NCBI GenBank assembly: GCA_022605955.1 | Contig: JAKCOZ010000015.1 | Span: forward strand, 8,933,287 to 8,997,286 | Length of the DNA: 64,000 nucleotides | Direction of reading: 5' to 3' | Source of the DNA: Rallus limicola | Lineage: Eukaryota; Chordata; Aves; Gruiformes; Rallidae | Shown here: piece by piece, positions 53,397 to 64,000 of the stretch | Position numbering within the stretch: position 1 is the stretch's first letter | How the letters are laid out: the number at the start of each line of letters is the position of its first letter | Notes under the pieces: model-generated | Told to the model about the DNA's origin: nothing | Databases searched by the model: none | Seen by the model: the letters and a program-made list of their open reading frames with translations, nothing else | Position numbers and translations under genes: made by a program

Positions 53397-56300
53397 TCTG
53401 CTGCCCCCAGACTCCTAACCTGCACAGCCTGAGCCCTTTCCATCCATCCCAGCCTGAAATCACTGTGAGGTCAGAGTCACCCACTCTCACAGCCTCACAT
53501 CACGATTAAGTCAGCTGCGTGCACTGACAGCTTCCCCATGGAACATTCCCTCTTGGTGTGCTGTTGCTCACCCCCACAGCACCCAGCATGCCTGCCCCAG
53601 ATATATCACCACTTGATTAAGAAAAGCACCAAAAGCACACAAGCACCAAACTGTTGACATGCAAATCTGCCGTAAAATCCCCATCAGCTCTCCAGCCACT
53701 GAGAATCTTATCTGCCTTGGAAAGATAAACTCAAATCCCAGTTGGACAGTATTTCGGAACAGCCACAAGAGAGTGAGCAGCCCTGACATCATTATCCCAA
53801 GCAGAACATTCCCTCCTGCTCACTATGCTTTAGCCAAAGTAGCCTGGGCCAAGGCTTATCACGTTCTGTTTAAACCAATTACATATATACTTGTAGACCT
53901 GGCACTGCATTGCCATTTCTGTACATTTTAGCAATGTATATTATATAAACCCATGCAAGACAAAGCATGGCATACACACACAACTTACAGTAGTACACAT
54001 GGTAACTGCTAACACAAACAATGACAGGCTGTAGCAGCTCAGTAATGTTAAAATTCTCATTTTTTTCTAAGCCTTCACTTAAGATCTTTGGGTAAAACTC
54101 CTTCCAAAAAGAAAAAGGAGAAACTTTGCAAATGTTATGTAAAGTACTCTGCTCTCCAACTGCAGCGATTTCACAATCGGCAGCAGTAACAAAACAAACC
54201 CAAAGCCCCATGGGTATTCAGAGCATCATACAGCTCAGGACAGGAAGGAGGCTGGAGCCTGCAGAAGGCTGTCAGTTAAGCAGCTCAAATTCTCCTCATT
54301 CCTGTGACCAGGGAGCTCAGGCAGACCTACCTGCCACCCACCCACCCAGCTGCCCAGCTCAGATCATCCCCAGCCTCGGAAATTCCCTTTAAAGTCCATG
54401 AAGACTGTGGCTCTTGAATGAAAAAACCAGGTATGGACAGGCAGGACAGCCCCTACAAAAAACATTTGTTTTCTTTTCTTTTCCCTTTCATCTTATGAAC
54501 ACGAAGAAATTTTCAGACAAAACTGAATTACCAAAAAAGATTAAATGAAGAGATGGAATTCAAAACTGGCATCAGAAGTATTATGAATGAAGGGCCAAGC
54601 CATCATGCAATGGCAAGCACAGAGAGACTGGAGCCAGCAAACACCAGAGGCAGCTCTGCAACTACCCAGCCCACTTTTAGGAAAGATTCCTTTCACAGAT
54701 CTGATGAAACCCTCTGGGAAAGTTTATTTGGAAAGCAAACACCCTTCTCAAAACTTTAGAAGAGCATGGAGGAAAAAACAGAAAAGAAAGAAAAAAAAAA
54801 AAGGGGGTGAGGGGAGAAAGTGAAAGGTATCAGACAAGGCCACAGCATCCTCCAGCAGCACAGCTCCAGGGTTGCTGCACGCTGTGCTCGGGCAGTCAAG
54901 GACAACGTTTGGTAATCATCAGTGTTAGCAAGCTCAGATCTCATGTCTGTTTCACTCACCCCTTCTTCCAACCCAACTTAGAGCTGCTGAGATCCATCTA
55001 TACAGGAAAGTGATTTACATGTCTTTTTATTATATATATTAAAAAGTGAATGATCATAAACATCTTTCAAATACACTCTTGAAAAGAACAGCAGATTGGA
55101 GGTCTTGTCTTCCCATGTTTAGCTGTTGTATGCAAACAAGACAGACTTGAGCTTTTTCAGTCTTCACATAGCCCTAGAATTTTCCAGAAAGTAAGGAACA
55201 AAACCCCAAGTAGCTGCATCCTGTTGAAGATATTCAATACACATCCATGCTTTATTAACTTCAAAATGGAATACAGAAATCTTCATTGTGTTAATTGTGC
55301 GTCATGGGGAAATCGGTGTTTACAATTAGGTTTGATGTGTTCAAAGAGATTTCTCAATGCAGTTCACCAAGGTCACATTAAATTAGCCAAGTCAATCTAT
55401 TTGCTATGTAATTGCCTGTACTGCAGCACAAATGTGAGAAAAAGCACTCATCTCACTGACAATATTTAAAGGAGTTTTATCAAAAATTGCTTAAGTACAT
55501 GAAGTTTTACTTGAAAACATTTTTGGAATTTCAAGAAGTATTTCCTTTCTGAATAAGGGTAACAAGAATTAGAAATTCAAACTCTAAACAGATTTACAGA
55601 AGGAATGGATGTTAATCTAAGATTGAACTCCAGTAAAACATAAAATCTAAAATTCCTTTCCTCTAGTGTACCTTCTGACAAATTTAATGAGGAAAACATC
55701 TTTAATTGCCTTACCATGGCTCTTTATTCAATCAAATTTAAATACAATAGCTCCATAATCAAGAACTATTGTAGATAGCTGCTAGGTGCTTGCTAAAAAA
55801 GGATCAAAGGGAAACATCTGAAGGAACATCTGTAAATTCAGGGACAGGACCAAAGGGAATTGTTTAAAGGCAGACCTGTACACTACCTGTCCTGGAACAC
55901 CAAATCAAGTATCTCCACACTCAGACAGTTCAGCAGTGAAAATCCAAGTCCAGGCACCTTGAACTGAACTGTCTTCAGTATAATCCTGACCCATGGGGCT
56001 CTGTGTTAGTAAGACCCCTGCCCAGGTGAAGACCCTTCATCCACACAGGCACAGTGATTGAAGATGACAGCACAGTAATTATTATAGTTACATGTAAATC
56101 ACTACCCAACCATCAGAAAGTGCTGGCTGTGAGTGTGCTTGATTTGCAGCAATCCACTGAGCACCCCAGCCCGGACAATACCAGTATCTCCCCTTGTGTG
56201 GGGTTGGCCTGTGGCACAGATGGCAATGGGCCTGCTTTTCAGACAACACAGTAAGAAAGCTTGTGATGCTATAAACTAAGATTGCAAGATGACAGTTTAA

Positions 56301-59300
56301 AAACTAAGTTTGCTGTTTCAAAAAGCAAATATATTATCCTGATCCCCTGAGGGTCTTGGCTGTTTCCGAAAGGAGAGAGTTCAACACCCTTGCACTGGTT
56401 TATGTTAAAACAGCTGTGCTCAGAAAACAGCCATTCCCATTTCCTGCCAATAAAACACTCCCAACCCATTAAAAATAGAAGACAGAGGAAAACAAGGCAA
56501 AAATCTGGGGCTGCAACTGCAGAACAAAACCCAAATATTTATGAAGGTGTCTCACTGAGCTTCCCGGCTGCAGCACGCCGGCTCTCCCACTGATCGGTGC
56601 GGCACAGCTCCGAGGAAGCACTAGCACATGGCTTCTCTGTTGTCGCGGAAGAATAGTCATGCAGGACTGGCCATTTGATTTCAGGGTCTGTCCACATGAC
56701 CATCAAACCCCCCACTTTCCAAGCAGTTAGAGCACAACATCAACTCCACATTTCTGCTGTTTTTAGAAAGACTGCACCAAGAGCTCTCCGAATGCACAAG
56801 CCTTAAGTCGCATGAAGCTGGATGCGGCCACAGAGGTAAGGGTGTGATTTTGTGCACTGGTCTGTTTAGATTAGGGACTCAGAAGTACAAACACCCCAAC
56901 TTGGTTAGATGCTCAGTTAGCACTTCAGATATACAAATACAAACCTCTGTCACAAGCATCAGAGGTCTTAAGTTATTTGGCCTTTAAAACACAACTACTG
57001 AAGTCATGAACATCCTGTTTGGGAGAGGAAAAGGTGAAAATCCAGGGGCTGCCAGGGTACTTTCAAGGCTCTGTGTGGGTGCACAAAGCAAAAAAGTCAA
57101 CCCAAGTCTCAATTCCTCCTTCCTCTATCCTCACTTCATGAAACTGTACACAATTATTTTGTTTAAAGGTGCAATTCCTGGTATTTGGAATTTAAGACTG
57201 GCAACGCTGCCAATAAATAAGCAGTGCACAAAGCCAAGCTTTTGTCTATGAAAAGTTGTACCTGAGGCTTGAGGGGCAGCTTTCTCACATGTCTCCTTGC
57301 ACAGATCTCAGCCTGATGCATGGGAGCCCAGCAGAAAAGACATCCTTAATGCTCCCTTATACCCCTCTTGCTTCAATCAACTTTTCTTTCACTCAGCTGT
57401 GAACAAAGTCATACTGGTCCCTGTTCAGCCAAAGCCCCAGAGGATCTCATCACAACTGAATAATCAGATGATAGAGGGCTCTTACTAATTAGAAGTAAAT
57501 TACAATTCTGCCCTCATCAGCTGTACTTAACCTTTGCAGTTGACATCTGCAGACAAATAGGGGCCTTCCTGGCCACCTGAAATGGGTTTCATGGCAAAAA
57601 CACCAGCAGGAAAAGACCTTTATACCCTAAAAAGAGCAGACCAAAAATTTTAAAGGTAAAAAGGAAAGAAATTGCAAAGCAAGACTAAAAAATAAGCCCA
57701 GTGTAATACCTGAAGTTGCAAATTACTGTCCTTATCTTCTCCTTCCCATCAGGAAAGAAAGGCTCCACAAATACCCCAGCAAAGCCTAATAAACCTGCCA
57801 TAGCAAGGGGAATTTCTAATTTAACAAATTCTTGGGAGTCCTCATGGATTTCAACTCATCGAAACTATTTAAAGGCAGGTTTTGTGTACATATAGAGTAT
57901 GCTAAAGATCCCACATTAACATTAAGTTTACTCATTATGTACATACAAGACAGATTGTAACAGTAACAGGATCTCATTCATCTCAAAAACACAGCCAGCC
58001 CTTCAAATTTAAAGAAAACCAAAAGACCAGAAAGCTAGACAACAAAACCTACAGCAGCTGGATTCATTTAAGATCACAAACCTTATCAGTCCATTATAAT
58101 TGGGAGAAAAGAAAATGTGTTTTTCTAGAGAAAAAGGCCAGACCAAAGCATTCTTTAGGGTAATAACACTTACGTTTGTGTATTTTAAATACAAGTTTTT
58201 CTTTAAACCCCTCTGCCTATCACCACAGCTCTAAGATGTGAGAGACTATCCCAGCGATGCTGAGAGACAGAATGAAAAACATTACCAAACGTGTAAAAGG
58301 AACTTTCACAATGAGACATTTCAGAAACTGAGGCCACAAAAGTTTGATGAAAAAAGAACCACGTGGGAAAAAAAAGAAGTATTTGATTCTGGGTGGAATG
58401 ACACCTCTTGTTGTAGGTCAAGTCTCACTGTTATTGACATTACAGCTGTTAAGTTACACATATTTATATACATTTGAAGGGGACAGAAGAAAATTTGAGC
58501 TGGAAATGCTTCTCACTTCACAAGAAACTATTTATGTGAAACAAAGATTATTTGATTTTGACAATAATACTTGATTTTAATCACTTCTTGGTTAAAAACA
58601 AACACATTATGAAAACAACACCAAAAGGGAGCCAAGTAGAATTGCTTGCACAGCTGCTGAACACAGTGAAATAAGATGCAAGTCAGGCTGAAGTCTTTAT
58701 TCACATAGATACAAGTCTCAGAAAGCTACTGGATTACACTGTGCCAGAAAGAAGTTTAAATCAGAGCTGCTGCTGGATTATTTCAGCTAAATCCGAGACC
58801 AAAATTTCTTTAGGGAAATATGTTTTGGCAAAACAATTTTTCTTCTTTTGATAATATGAACTAAAGCAGAGGGCATATGGTACATGACACTGCTTTTTTG
58901 CTGCTCATTGCCTCTGGGGACAGTCACATTCATCCTACAATAGCTGAATCCCATTTCGAAGGCCACAACATCCCTGCAAATAGTATCAGAGCAGGCCACC
59001 AAAAAACGTATCATCTGTTTCCTTCCTAACATTACACTATCACAGATTTGTTCTCTACTACTAGCAGGACACCCACTGCCAAGCTCTGGGCCAGACTGTC
59101 CAGACATGCCATGATGCTCAGCCACGTTGGGCATCACAACCAAACCTCTCCCTCAAAACACACAGCCATGTGTGCAGGGAGCGCAAGGAAACCTTGCTGC
59201 CTACAGCACAGCACTCAGTGCCACTCCGTTAGTGTGCTAAGATCCAGACCACATGTTGGCAGCATTTAAGGGGTGAAGACAAAAGATTGAAGGAGACAAA

Positions 59301-61577
59301 GGACAGCAGCATACCACAGAGGCCAGCCATGCAGCACACCACCAGACAGTGCCATTCATTTCAGCAAGAGCCATATAGGTCCTAATATGGCACAGCACTC
59401 CTGGACCCAAGTGCCAAACACAGACACAGAACTGCAGAGACACCATGCCCATTACCAGCCTGCGTTCCTACAACGTTTGGGCCAAACGCTCCAAATTAAG
59501 TCTGCATCCAGGTACAAAGACCTCAGTCCTCTGCAGCGAGGACCCTCTGGGCACTGCAGGGATCGCTGCTTCCCTGGAACCTGACAGCAAAGCCAACTGT
59601 TCTATGAGCAAGAGGGACCACAACTGTCAGCAGACTCTTCAGGGCGGTCCCACCTACCCACTCCAAAGTGACGCCAGTCTGCAGGGACAAGCCTTACACA
59701 GGTCCAGATGTGGAAGCAGACTCCAAAGACTGGGGTGTATTTCAGCCACAGTAGGGAAAACAACTGGGGAGAGCTGAGGGGAAGGAAAGCAGGAGGTGGG
59801 AGAAGGAGAAAACAAGAAACAAAGTCACAGTTCTGCACCTATTATGCTTGAAACTTTTCTCTGAAACTGGAGGCTCCTGCCTTAATTTGGATGGCAAAGT
59901 TTATGTCACTTCCCTCTGCTAAGGTTTTGTGGATTGTATTTCAAACCCATGCTATATTCCTCTGTTGCTGGGTTACCAGATCTGAACAAATAATTCTCTG
60001 CAGTCTGCCAAAAGCAGGGAAAGCAAGCAAATGAATGCCTGGAGGATGCATCACCCTCTGGAAGTCATCTCATGGCCCCACGCTGCTACAGATTAGTCAC
60101 AACCTCACATACAGTACAGCAAAAGAGGAAATGGTGAATCCATTAACTCTGGGGCACCACAAGCCCTGACAACTGCTACTCCCACCCACTCCTCCTCCTC
60201 CTACAGAAACTAGGCAATTTTCCAAATCATTAGAATTTTCTTTCTGATTAGAAAAAAAAAAAGGTCCTAAATTCAAAGGGATAAATTGTGCATTAACACC
60301 CCTGAAACTAGGGAGTTTGTTCCCGCAGATGTTGAAACAGCAAGAGAGAATTGTGCTTTGAAACCAGTAAGCTGCGGGTATCACTGCAGCAGAGCTGCAT
60401 GAAAACCCCCACACAACAAAACACTGACGGCTGTAGGCTTGAGACTTTCAGTTTCCAGGCAGGATGTCTGCCATGTCAGGAGCTGCACAAATTTCCACTG
60501 TGGGCATACAGGAACACACAGCCATGGCCCATCTCACGGTGCCCCATCAGAAGCCCTCCGGGTTCACTCAAGCCCTCAGCAATATCGTCTTGAAGAAATC
60601 CTCCCTTGCAGCACCCACAGCGAGAGGCTGCCAGCATGCAGGAGTGGATTCAGCATCTATCCTGCTGAGTCCATCAGCCTGCTCTCTGAACACCCCAGCA
60701 GCCATCCATCCCGCACGCAGAGCTGCGGCTCTCAAGTGACCTCATCCAGGACTTGGCACCAAAGGATGCTAAATGCGACTCTCCCATTGGCACAGTTTAT
60801 TTGGATAGAGACAAAGAGCGTTGCAAGAGAGACTACATCCGGTACAGACCCTCACCATAACCACTAGCCTGACAACAGTGCTGCTGCCGCTGCGGCATCC
60901 CCAGGACTGCCAGTCAGATGAGACAGACCCACACTGTGTGGGCTGGGGTTGGTGCCCATCAAGCAGCAGTTTCACTGTCAAGCTCAACAGTAAGCCCAGC
61001 CTCAGATGCTCCTCTCATCGCCTATTTGCTGCTGCTGTACGCTCCTGGTGAGGTGGTACTTTCACAACCACATCCAGTGCGCCTGTGACTGAAAAAATCA
61101 GATAACTGACCTAATTCAAAAACAAAGAGCAATTTGCTACTAAAAACCCCGCAACAAATCAAACAAAAGAACCAAAATAAAGAGGAAAATCTGGCTCAGT
61201 TCCACAGTGCAGTTGCCTATACCCCCTCCAGAAGGACAGTAGACACCCAGCACTGCCAGGGGAAAAATACATGGTAACGGTGCTGCTGCTGCCAAACTAT
61301 TGTTTTCCTGAAACCTTGGGTTTAACCTAATGTCGAAAATTAGAAACAAATCATGTAATGTTTGCTGATGGGTCAGGGACAGCCTTCATTGTGGGCCAAG
61401 GCACAGACAAGCATCACAAAACAAAAATAAAACATCACATTTCACCAAGACCCAGCTCTCAGCTGTGAGACTACAGCAGCTTTGGGAAACCCACTACTCT
61501 GGAAACATGGGGTTGGTTATTTTATTAACAATTTAATTCCATCCAAAGGCCCTTACTGTTCACTAAAATATTTATGG

Positions 61578-61985
61578 ATCATAGAATCATAAAATTGTAG
61601 GGGTTGGAAGGGACCTCGAGAGATCATCGGGTCCAACCCCCCTGCCAAAGCAGCTGCCCAGCTCATATTGCACAGGGAGGTGTCCAGACAGGTCTCAAAT
61701 ATCTCCAGAGAAGGAGACTCCACCACCTCACCTCCCTGGGCAGCCTGTCCCAGGGCTCTATCACCCTCACTGGGTAAAAGTTCTTCCCCATGTTGGTGCG
61801 GAACTTCCTGTGCTCCAACTTGCAGCCATTGCCCCTTGTCCTGTCTCCACAGACACTGAAAAGGGGCTGGCTGATTCCCCCTGCATCCCCTGCTTAAGAT
61901 ATTTATAAACATTAACTAGGTTCCCCCCCTTAGTCTTCTGAACAGCCCCAGCTCACTCAGCCTTTCCCCACTGCATAAGCTATAG
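61578..61985 (-). mobile_element. CR1 LINE 3' fragment with intact terminus and ORF2 C-terminal remnant
   Basis: On + it begins ATCATAGAATCATAAAATTG, the full CR1 terminal repeat in antisense, then GGGGTTGGAAGGGACCTCGA, a CACCTCCCTGGGCAGCCTGT block, GCCATTGCCCCTTGTCCTGT, and ends near CAGCCTTTCCCCACTGC. Minus-strand translation contains [17 protein letters not shown], the recognisable C-terminus of CR1 ORF2. It is the least decayed CR1 copy in the window and probably the youngest. The open frames at 61553-61912 belong to it. Confidence 0.94.
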
Positions 61986-62173
61986 TGCATTTTATCAGGG
62001 GAAAAAAAAAAACAGCAATAAGAAAATAATCTGAAATTGTCACTTTAAGAATATTGTTTCTGATTTTTAAGAAACATGGTTCAAGCAACACTGACAAAGA
62101 AAATTATGTTAGCAACATGAAGCCTTACAGGTTGCTATTTCTAGGACAGCAAGAAAAACTGGAATGTTTTATG

Positions 62174-62201
62174 TTTTCAGGCTCCCATGGGAGCCTGAAA
62201 A
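62174..62201. repeat. 28-bp perfect palindrome
   Basis: TTTTCAGGCTCCCA at 62174-62187 is followed immediately by its exact reverse complement at 62188-62201, centred on CCATGG. There is no loop, so DNA could extrude a cruciform only with a few unpaired central bases. It matches no transposon terminus that I recognise. Confidence 0.9.
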
Positions 62202-63299
62202 ATCAGGACATGGAAGTAAAGCAACTTTTCCAAAACACAGTAGTGTCTATACTGCTGCAGACATCAGATTCAAATTCTTAACATTAACTATGATTTATGA
62301 AAATACAAAAACCTTAGTATACATGGGAATATTTTGCTTACCCCAACCACATTGTTCAGCCTGATATTATACTAGAGACAGTAATTCTGTTCTCTTCTTA
62401 CACTTCAGAGGCAGCAGCTGTTGGGAGTCCAAGATACAATCACCATTAAACCCACAAGATGGGTTCACAGAAGTATGGCCATTTGCCATTAGTACGTGTA
62501 AGACCAGTATCAGTTCCCCAACATCAATCTGTAATTGCATGTTTCTCACTCTGGATTTAAGTATGTATAATGAGAATTAAATTTCACTTAAGATGGTCTA
62601 TTAGAAAAAACCCCACCCAATAACAAAACATTTCCTTTATTTTATGCACTAAACCCGTTGTTTTTAACAGTGCTGGGAGGTTAGAGGTAATCTCAAATGT
62701 CAATACAGTCCTTCCCTTTCAGCAGGGATCAATATCACACCTGAGTATTTGTTAGGGGGAGGCTACAGAGGCGTACCTGAGGCCTTACAGGTGTTATTGC
62801 TGAACTGGGTTATTTACTGCAATTAAGTGGAAAGACCTGGGTGATCCAGCACTGAACTACAAGCACAGATTTAATGCCAGTCTCCACTGGCCTGTCAGGA
62901 GGCTTTAGTCCAGCCACTTCTTCCCTCTTTGCCCTTCTGTTCCCACACACAAAGTGAGCACCGCAGCACAGAAGCACAATTTGTAAAACACTTCAAAAGT
63001 AGATAAATCCAGTGAGTAGGATCACTGCTACTTCAGTAGCTAGCTCATATGTCTAAGCCATACAGCATTATATAAGGTATACAGGGAACAATTTCCCCTT
63101 CCCTTTTGAAGATGCACATTTAAAACATTAAGGCAGTTTGGATGAAGTCTCACGTATCCAGTTCATTGTTACATATGTGAGTGAATTAAGCGAAGCAAGC
63201 CTTTCATCAGTGATCACAGATACCATACACTCTACCTGAGCAGGACATCCCACTAAAACAGCACAAATACTACAGCCCAGGACATGCCACATGTAGCAC

Positions 63300-63439
63300 C
63301 TCAGCTGCACTGGAGCTTAATGGGAAATGTGGCTGTCCAAGATGCTATCTGAATGTTTCTTTCACAGACAGCTTCCAAGTCTGCCCAGGAATCCTCTTGA
63401 AGAGAACCCAGATCATGGCATAAAGTCAATACACAATCC
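63300..63439 (-). other. Possible cryptic or alternative exon in intron 1 (140 bp)
   Basis: On the minus strand a strong acceptor-like context (TTTCCTTTTCTCTTTTTTGC then TTTTAG) precedes 63439. The next 140 bases are open in one frame (starting GDCVLTLCHDLGSL or DCVLTLCHDL depending on the phase chosen). A weak donor, GAG|GTGCTA, lies at 63299. The length is not a multiple of three and the protein sequence is not one I recognise. This could be a noncoding exon, an alternative 5' exon of BICD2 or chance. Confidence 0.2.
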
Positions 63440-64000
63440 CTAAAAGCAAAAAAGAGAAAAGGAAACAAGAGCCACTGCCACCTTATAAAGCAATGAAGAG
63501 TCATGGACAAATTCACTGCTACCATACCTTGTAAGCTTTTTTCCCCTTCCCTTAAAATCATATACAAACATATACAGCACATCAACTGTGATGGACTGAC
63601 AGTATGTTTTTAAACTCTCAGGACAGCCACAGTCCACTTACTCATTTCTGTAATAACATGGAAGTATGTAATTCACAATATCACGCCCATGTTTTCTGAG
63701 GTATTTAAACACAAGTCAACCACCAAATCGGAAAGGAGCCTTGGACAGCAGCCAGTCTCAGAACTGAACTAATAATTGGTTATAAATCTAACTAACATCT
63801 CAAAAGTAACTCAAGAGTACTGAGCAAAGCAGGTAATTCCCTTTCCAAGCTAACCTTCACACCACATTCCCCTACAAACCATCAGAACATCAATAACCAA
63901 GTCCTCAGACAGTCACTTTTGCGAGCTGGAGCTCATAAAGAGCTGATCCAATTCAACTTCCCCAACACAGAGACATCCTAGTGCAGGTAGGCAGCCCTGT

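Larger units (their letters stand above)
21081..64000 (-). other. BICD2: BICD2 intron 1 (partial, at least 42.9 kb)
   Basis: Everything right of the exon 2 acceptor appears to be intron 1. Exon 2 begins in phase 0 at the equivalent of human residue 81, so one upstream coding exon of about 80 codons is expected; I did not find it on either strand. By region: 21.1-31.7 kb is unique-looking sequence with AT-rich, possibly conserved blocks near 24.0-24.2 and 28.5-28.7 kb; 31.7-31.9 kb holds a CR1 fragment and a MIR-like SINE; 36.0-36.5 kb a solo LTR; 40.1-40.4 kb A24 and A16; 43.3-43.6 kb CR1 and G24; 52.6-52.8 kb CR1; 53.4 kb (AC)10; 61.6-62.0 kb CR1; 62.2 kb a 28-bp palindrome; 63.3 kb a possible cryptic exon. 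I see no CpG island or promoter. A nested gene cannot be fully excluded by reading alone. Confidence 0.85.

Noticed and set aside
56560..56660. Small CpG cluster as a possible promoter
   Set aside because: Only a handful of CpG in about 100 bp, far below an island, with no adjacent first-exon coding sequence.
61553..61912. 119-codon minus-strand open frame
   Set aside because: It contains the CR1 ORF2 terminal block [15 protein letters not shown] and lies in a CR1 fragment, so it is not a host gene.
21081..64000. Search for BICD2 exon 1 on the minus strand
   Set aside because: No segment encoding the conserved N-terminal AEYGLAVLEEK-type block followed by a phase-0 donor was found.

Overview
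This window looks like part of a bird nuclear genome, and it holds the 5' part of one large gene on the minus strand. Three exons with intact GT-AG splice sites translate into consecutive parts of BICD2 (Bicaudal D homolog 2), a dynein-dynactin cargo adaptor. The avian call rests on CR1 LINE 3' ends with the usual ATCATAGAATC-type terminus, and on two LTR sequences I recognise from neoavian genomes. I cannot name the species.

Layout, in + strand coordinates with the gene running right to left: exon 4 (partial, cut by the window edge) at 1-268; a 2.4 kb intron; exon 3 at 2656-2808; an 18 kb intron; exon 2 at 20868-21080; then at least 42.9 kb of intron 1 up to the right edge. Exon numbers follow my recollection of the human gene. 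The start-codon exon and promoter were not found, so they probably lie beyond base 64000. The large 3' exons lie to the left of base 1. Together the exons give 211 uninterrupted residues, equivalent to about human residues 81-291. This is most of the first coiled coil, which lies along the dynein-dynactin interface.

The rest is intron. It carries six decayed CR1 fragments, all on the minus strand; a 507-bp solo ERVL-type LTR with 5-bp target-site duplications (36011-36517); a truncated second LTR type on the plus strand (14325-14855); a MIR/CORE-SINE-like fragment; and homopolymer runs including G24 and A24. Long homopolymer runs are strongly strand-biased: at least 13 A runs of 11 or more on + against one T run. 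This fits transcription of the whole window in the minus direction, and so supports 21-64 kb being intron.

I found no second protein-coding gene, structured RNA gene, CpG island or CRISPR-like array. The many short open frames in the introns look like chance or repeat-derived frames. I see no new biological system here. The observations most worth checking are the strand asymmetries, the solo LTR, a 28-bp perfect palindrome, candidate conserved intronic elements and a possible cryptic exon at 63300-63439.
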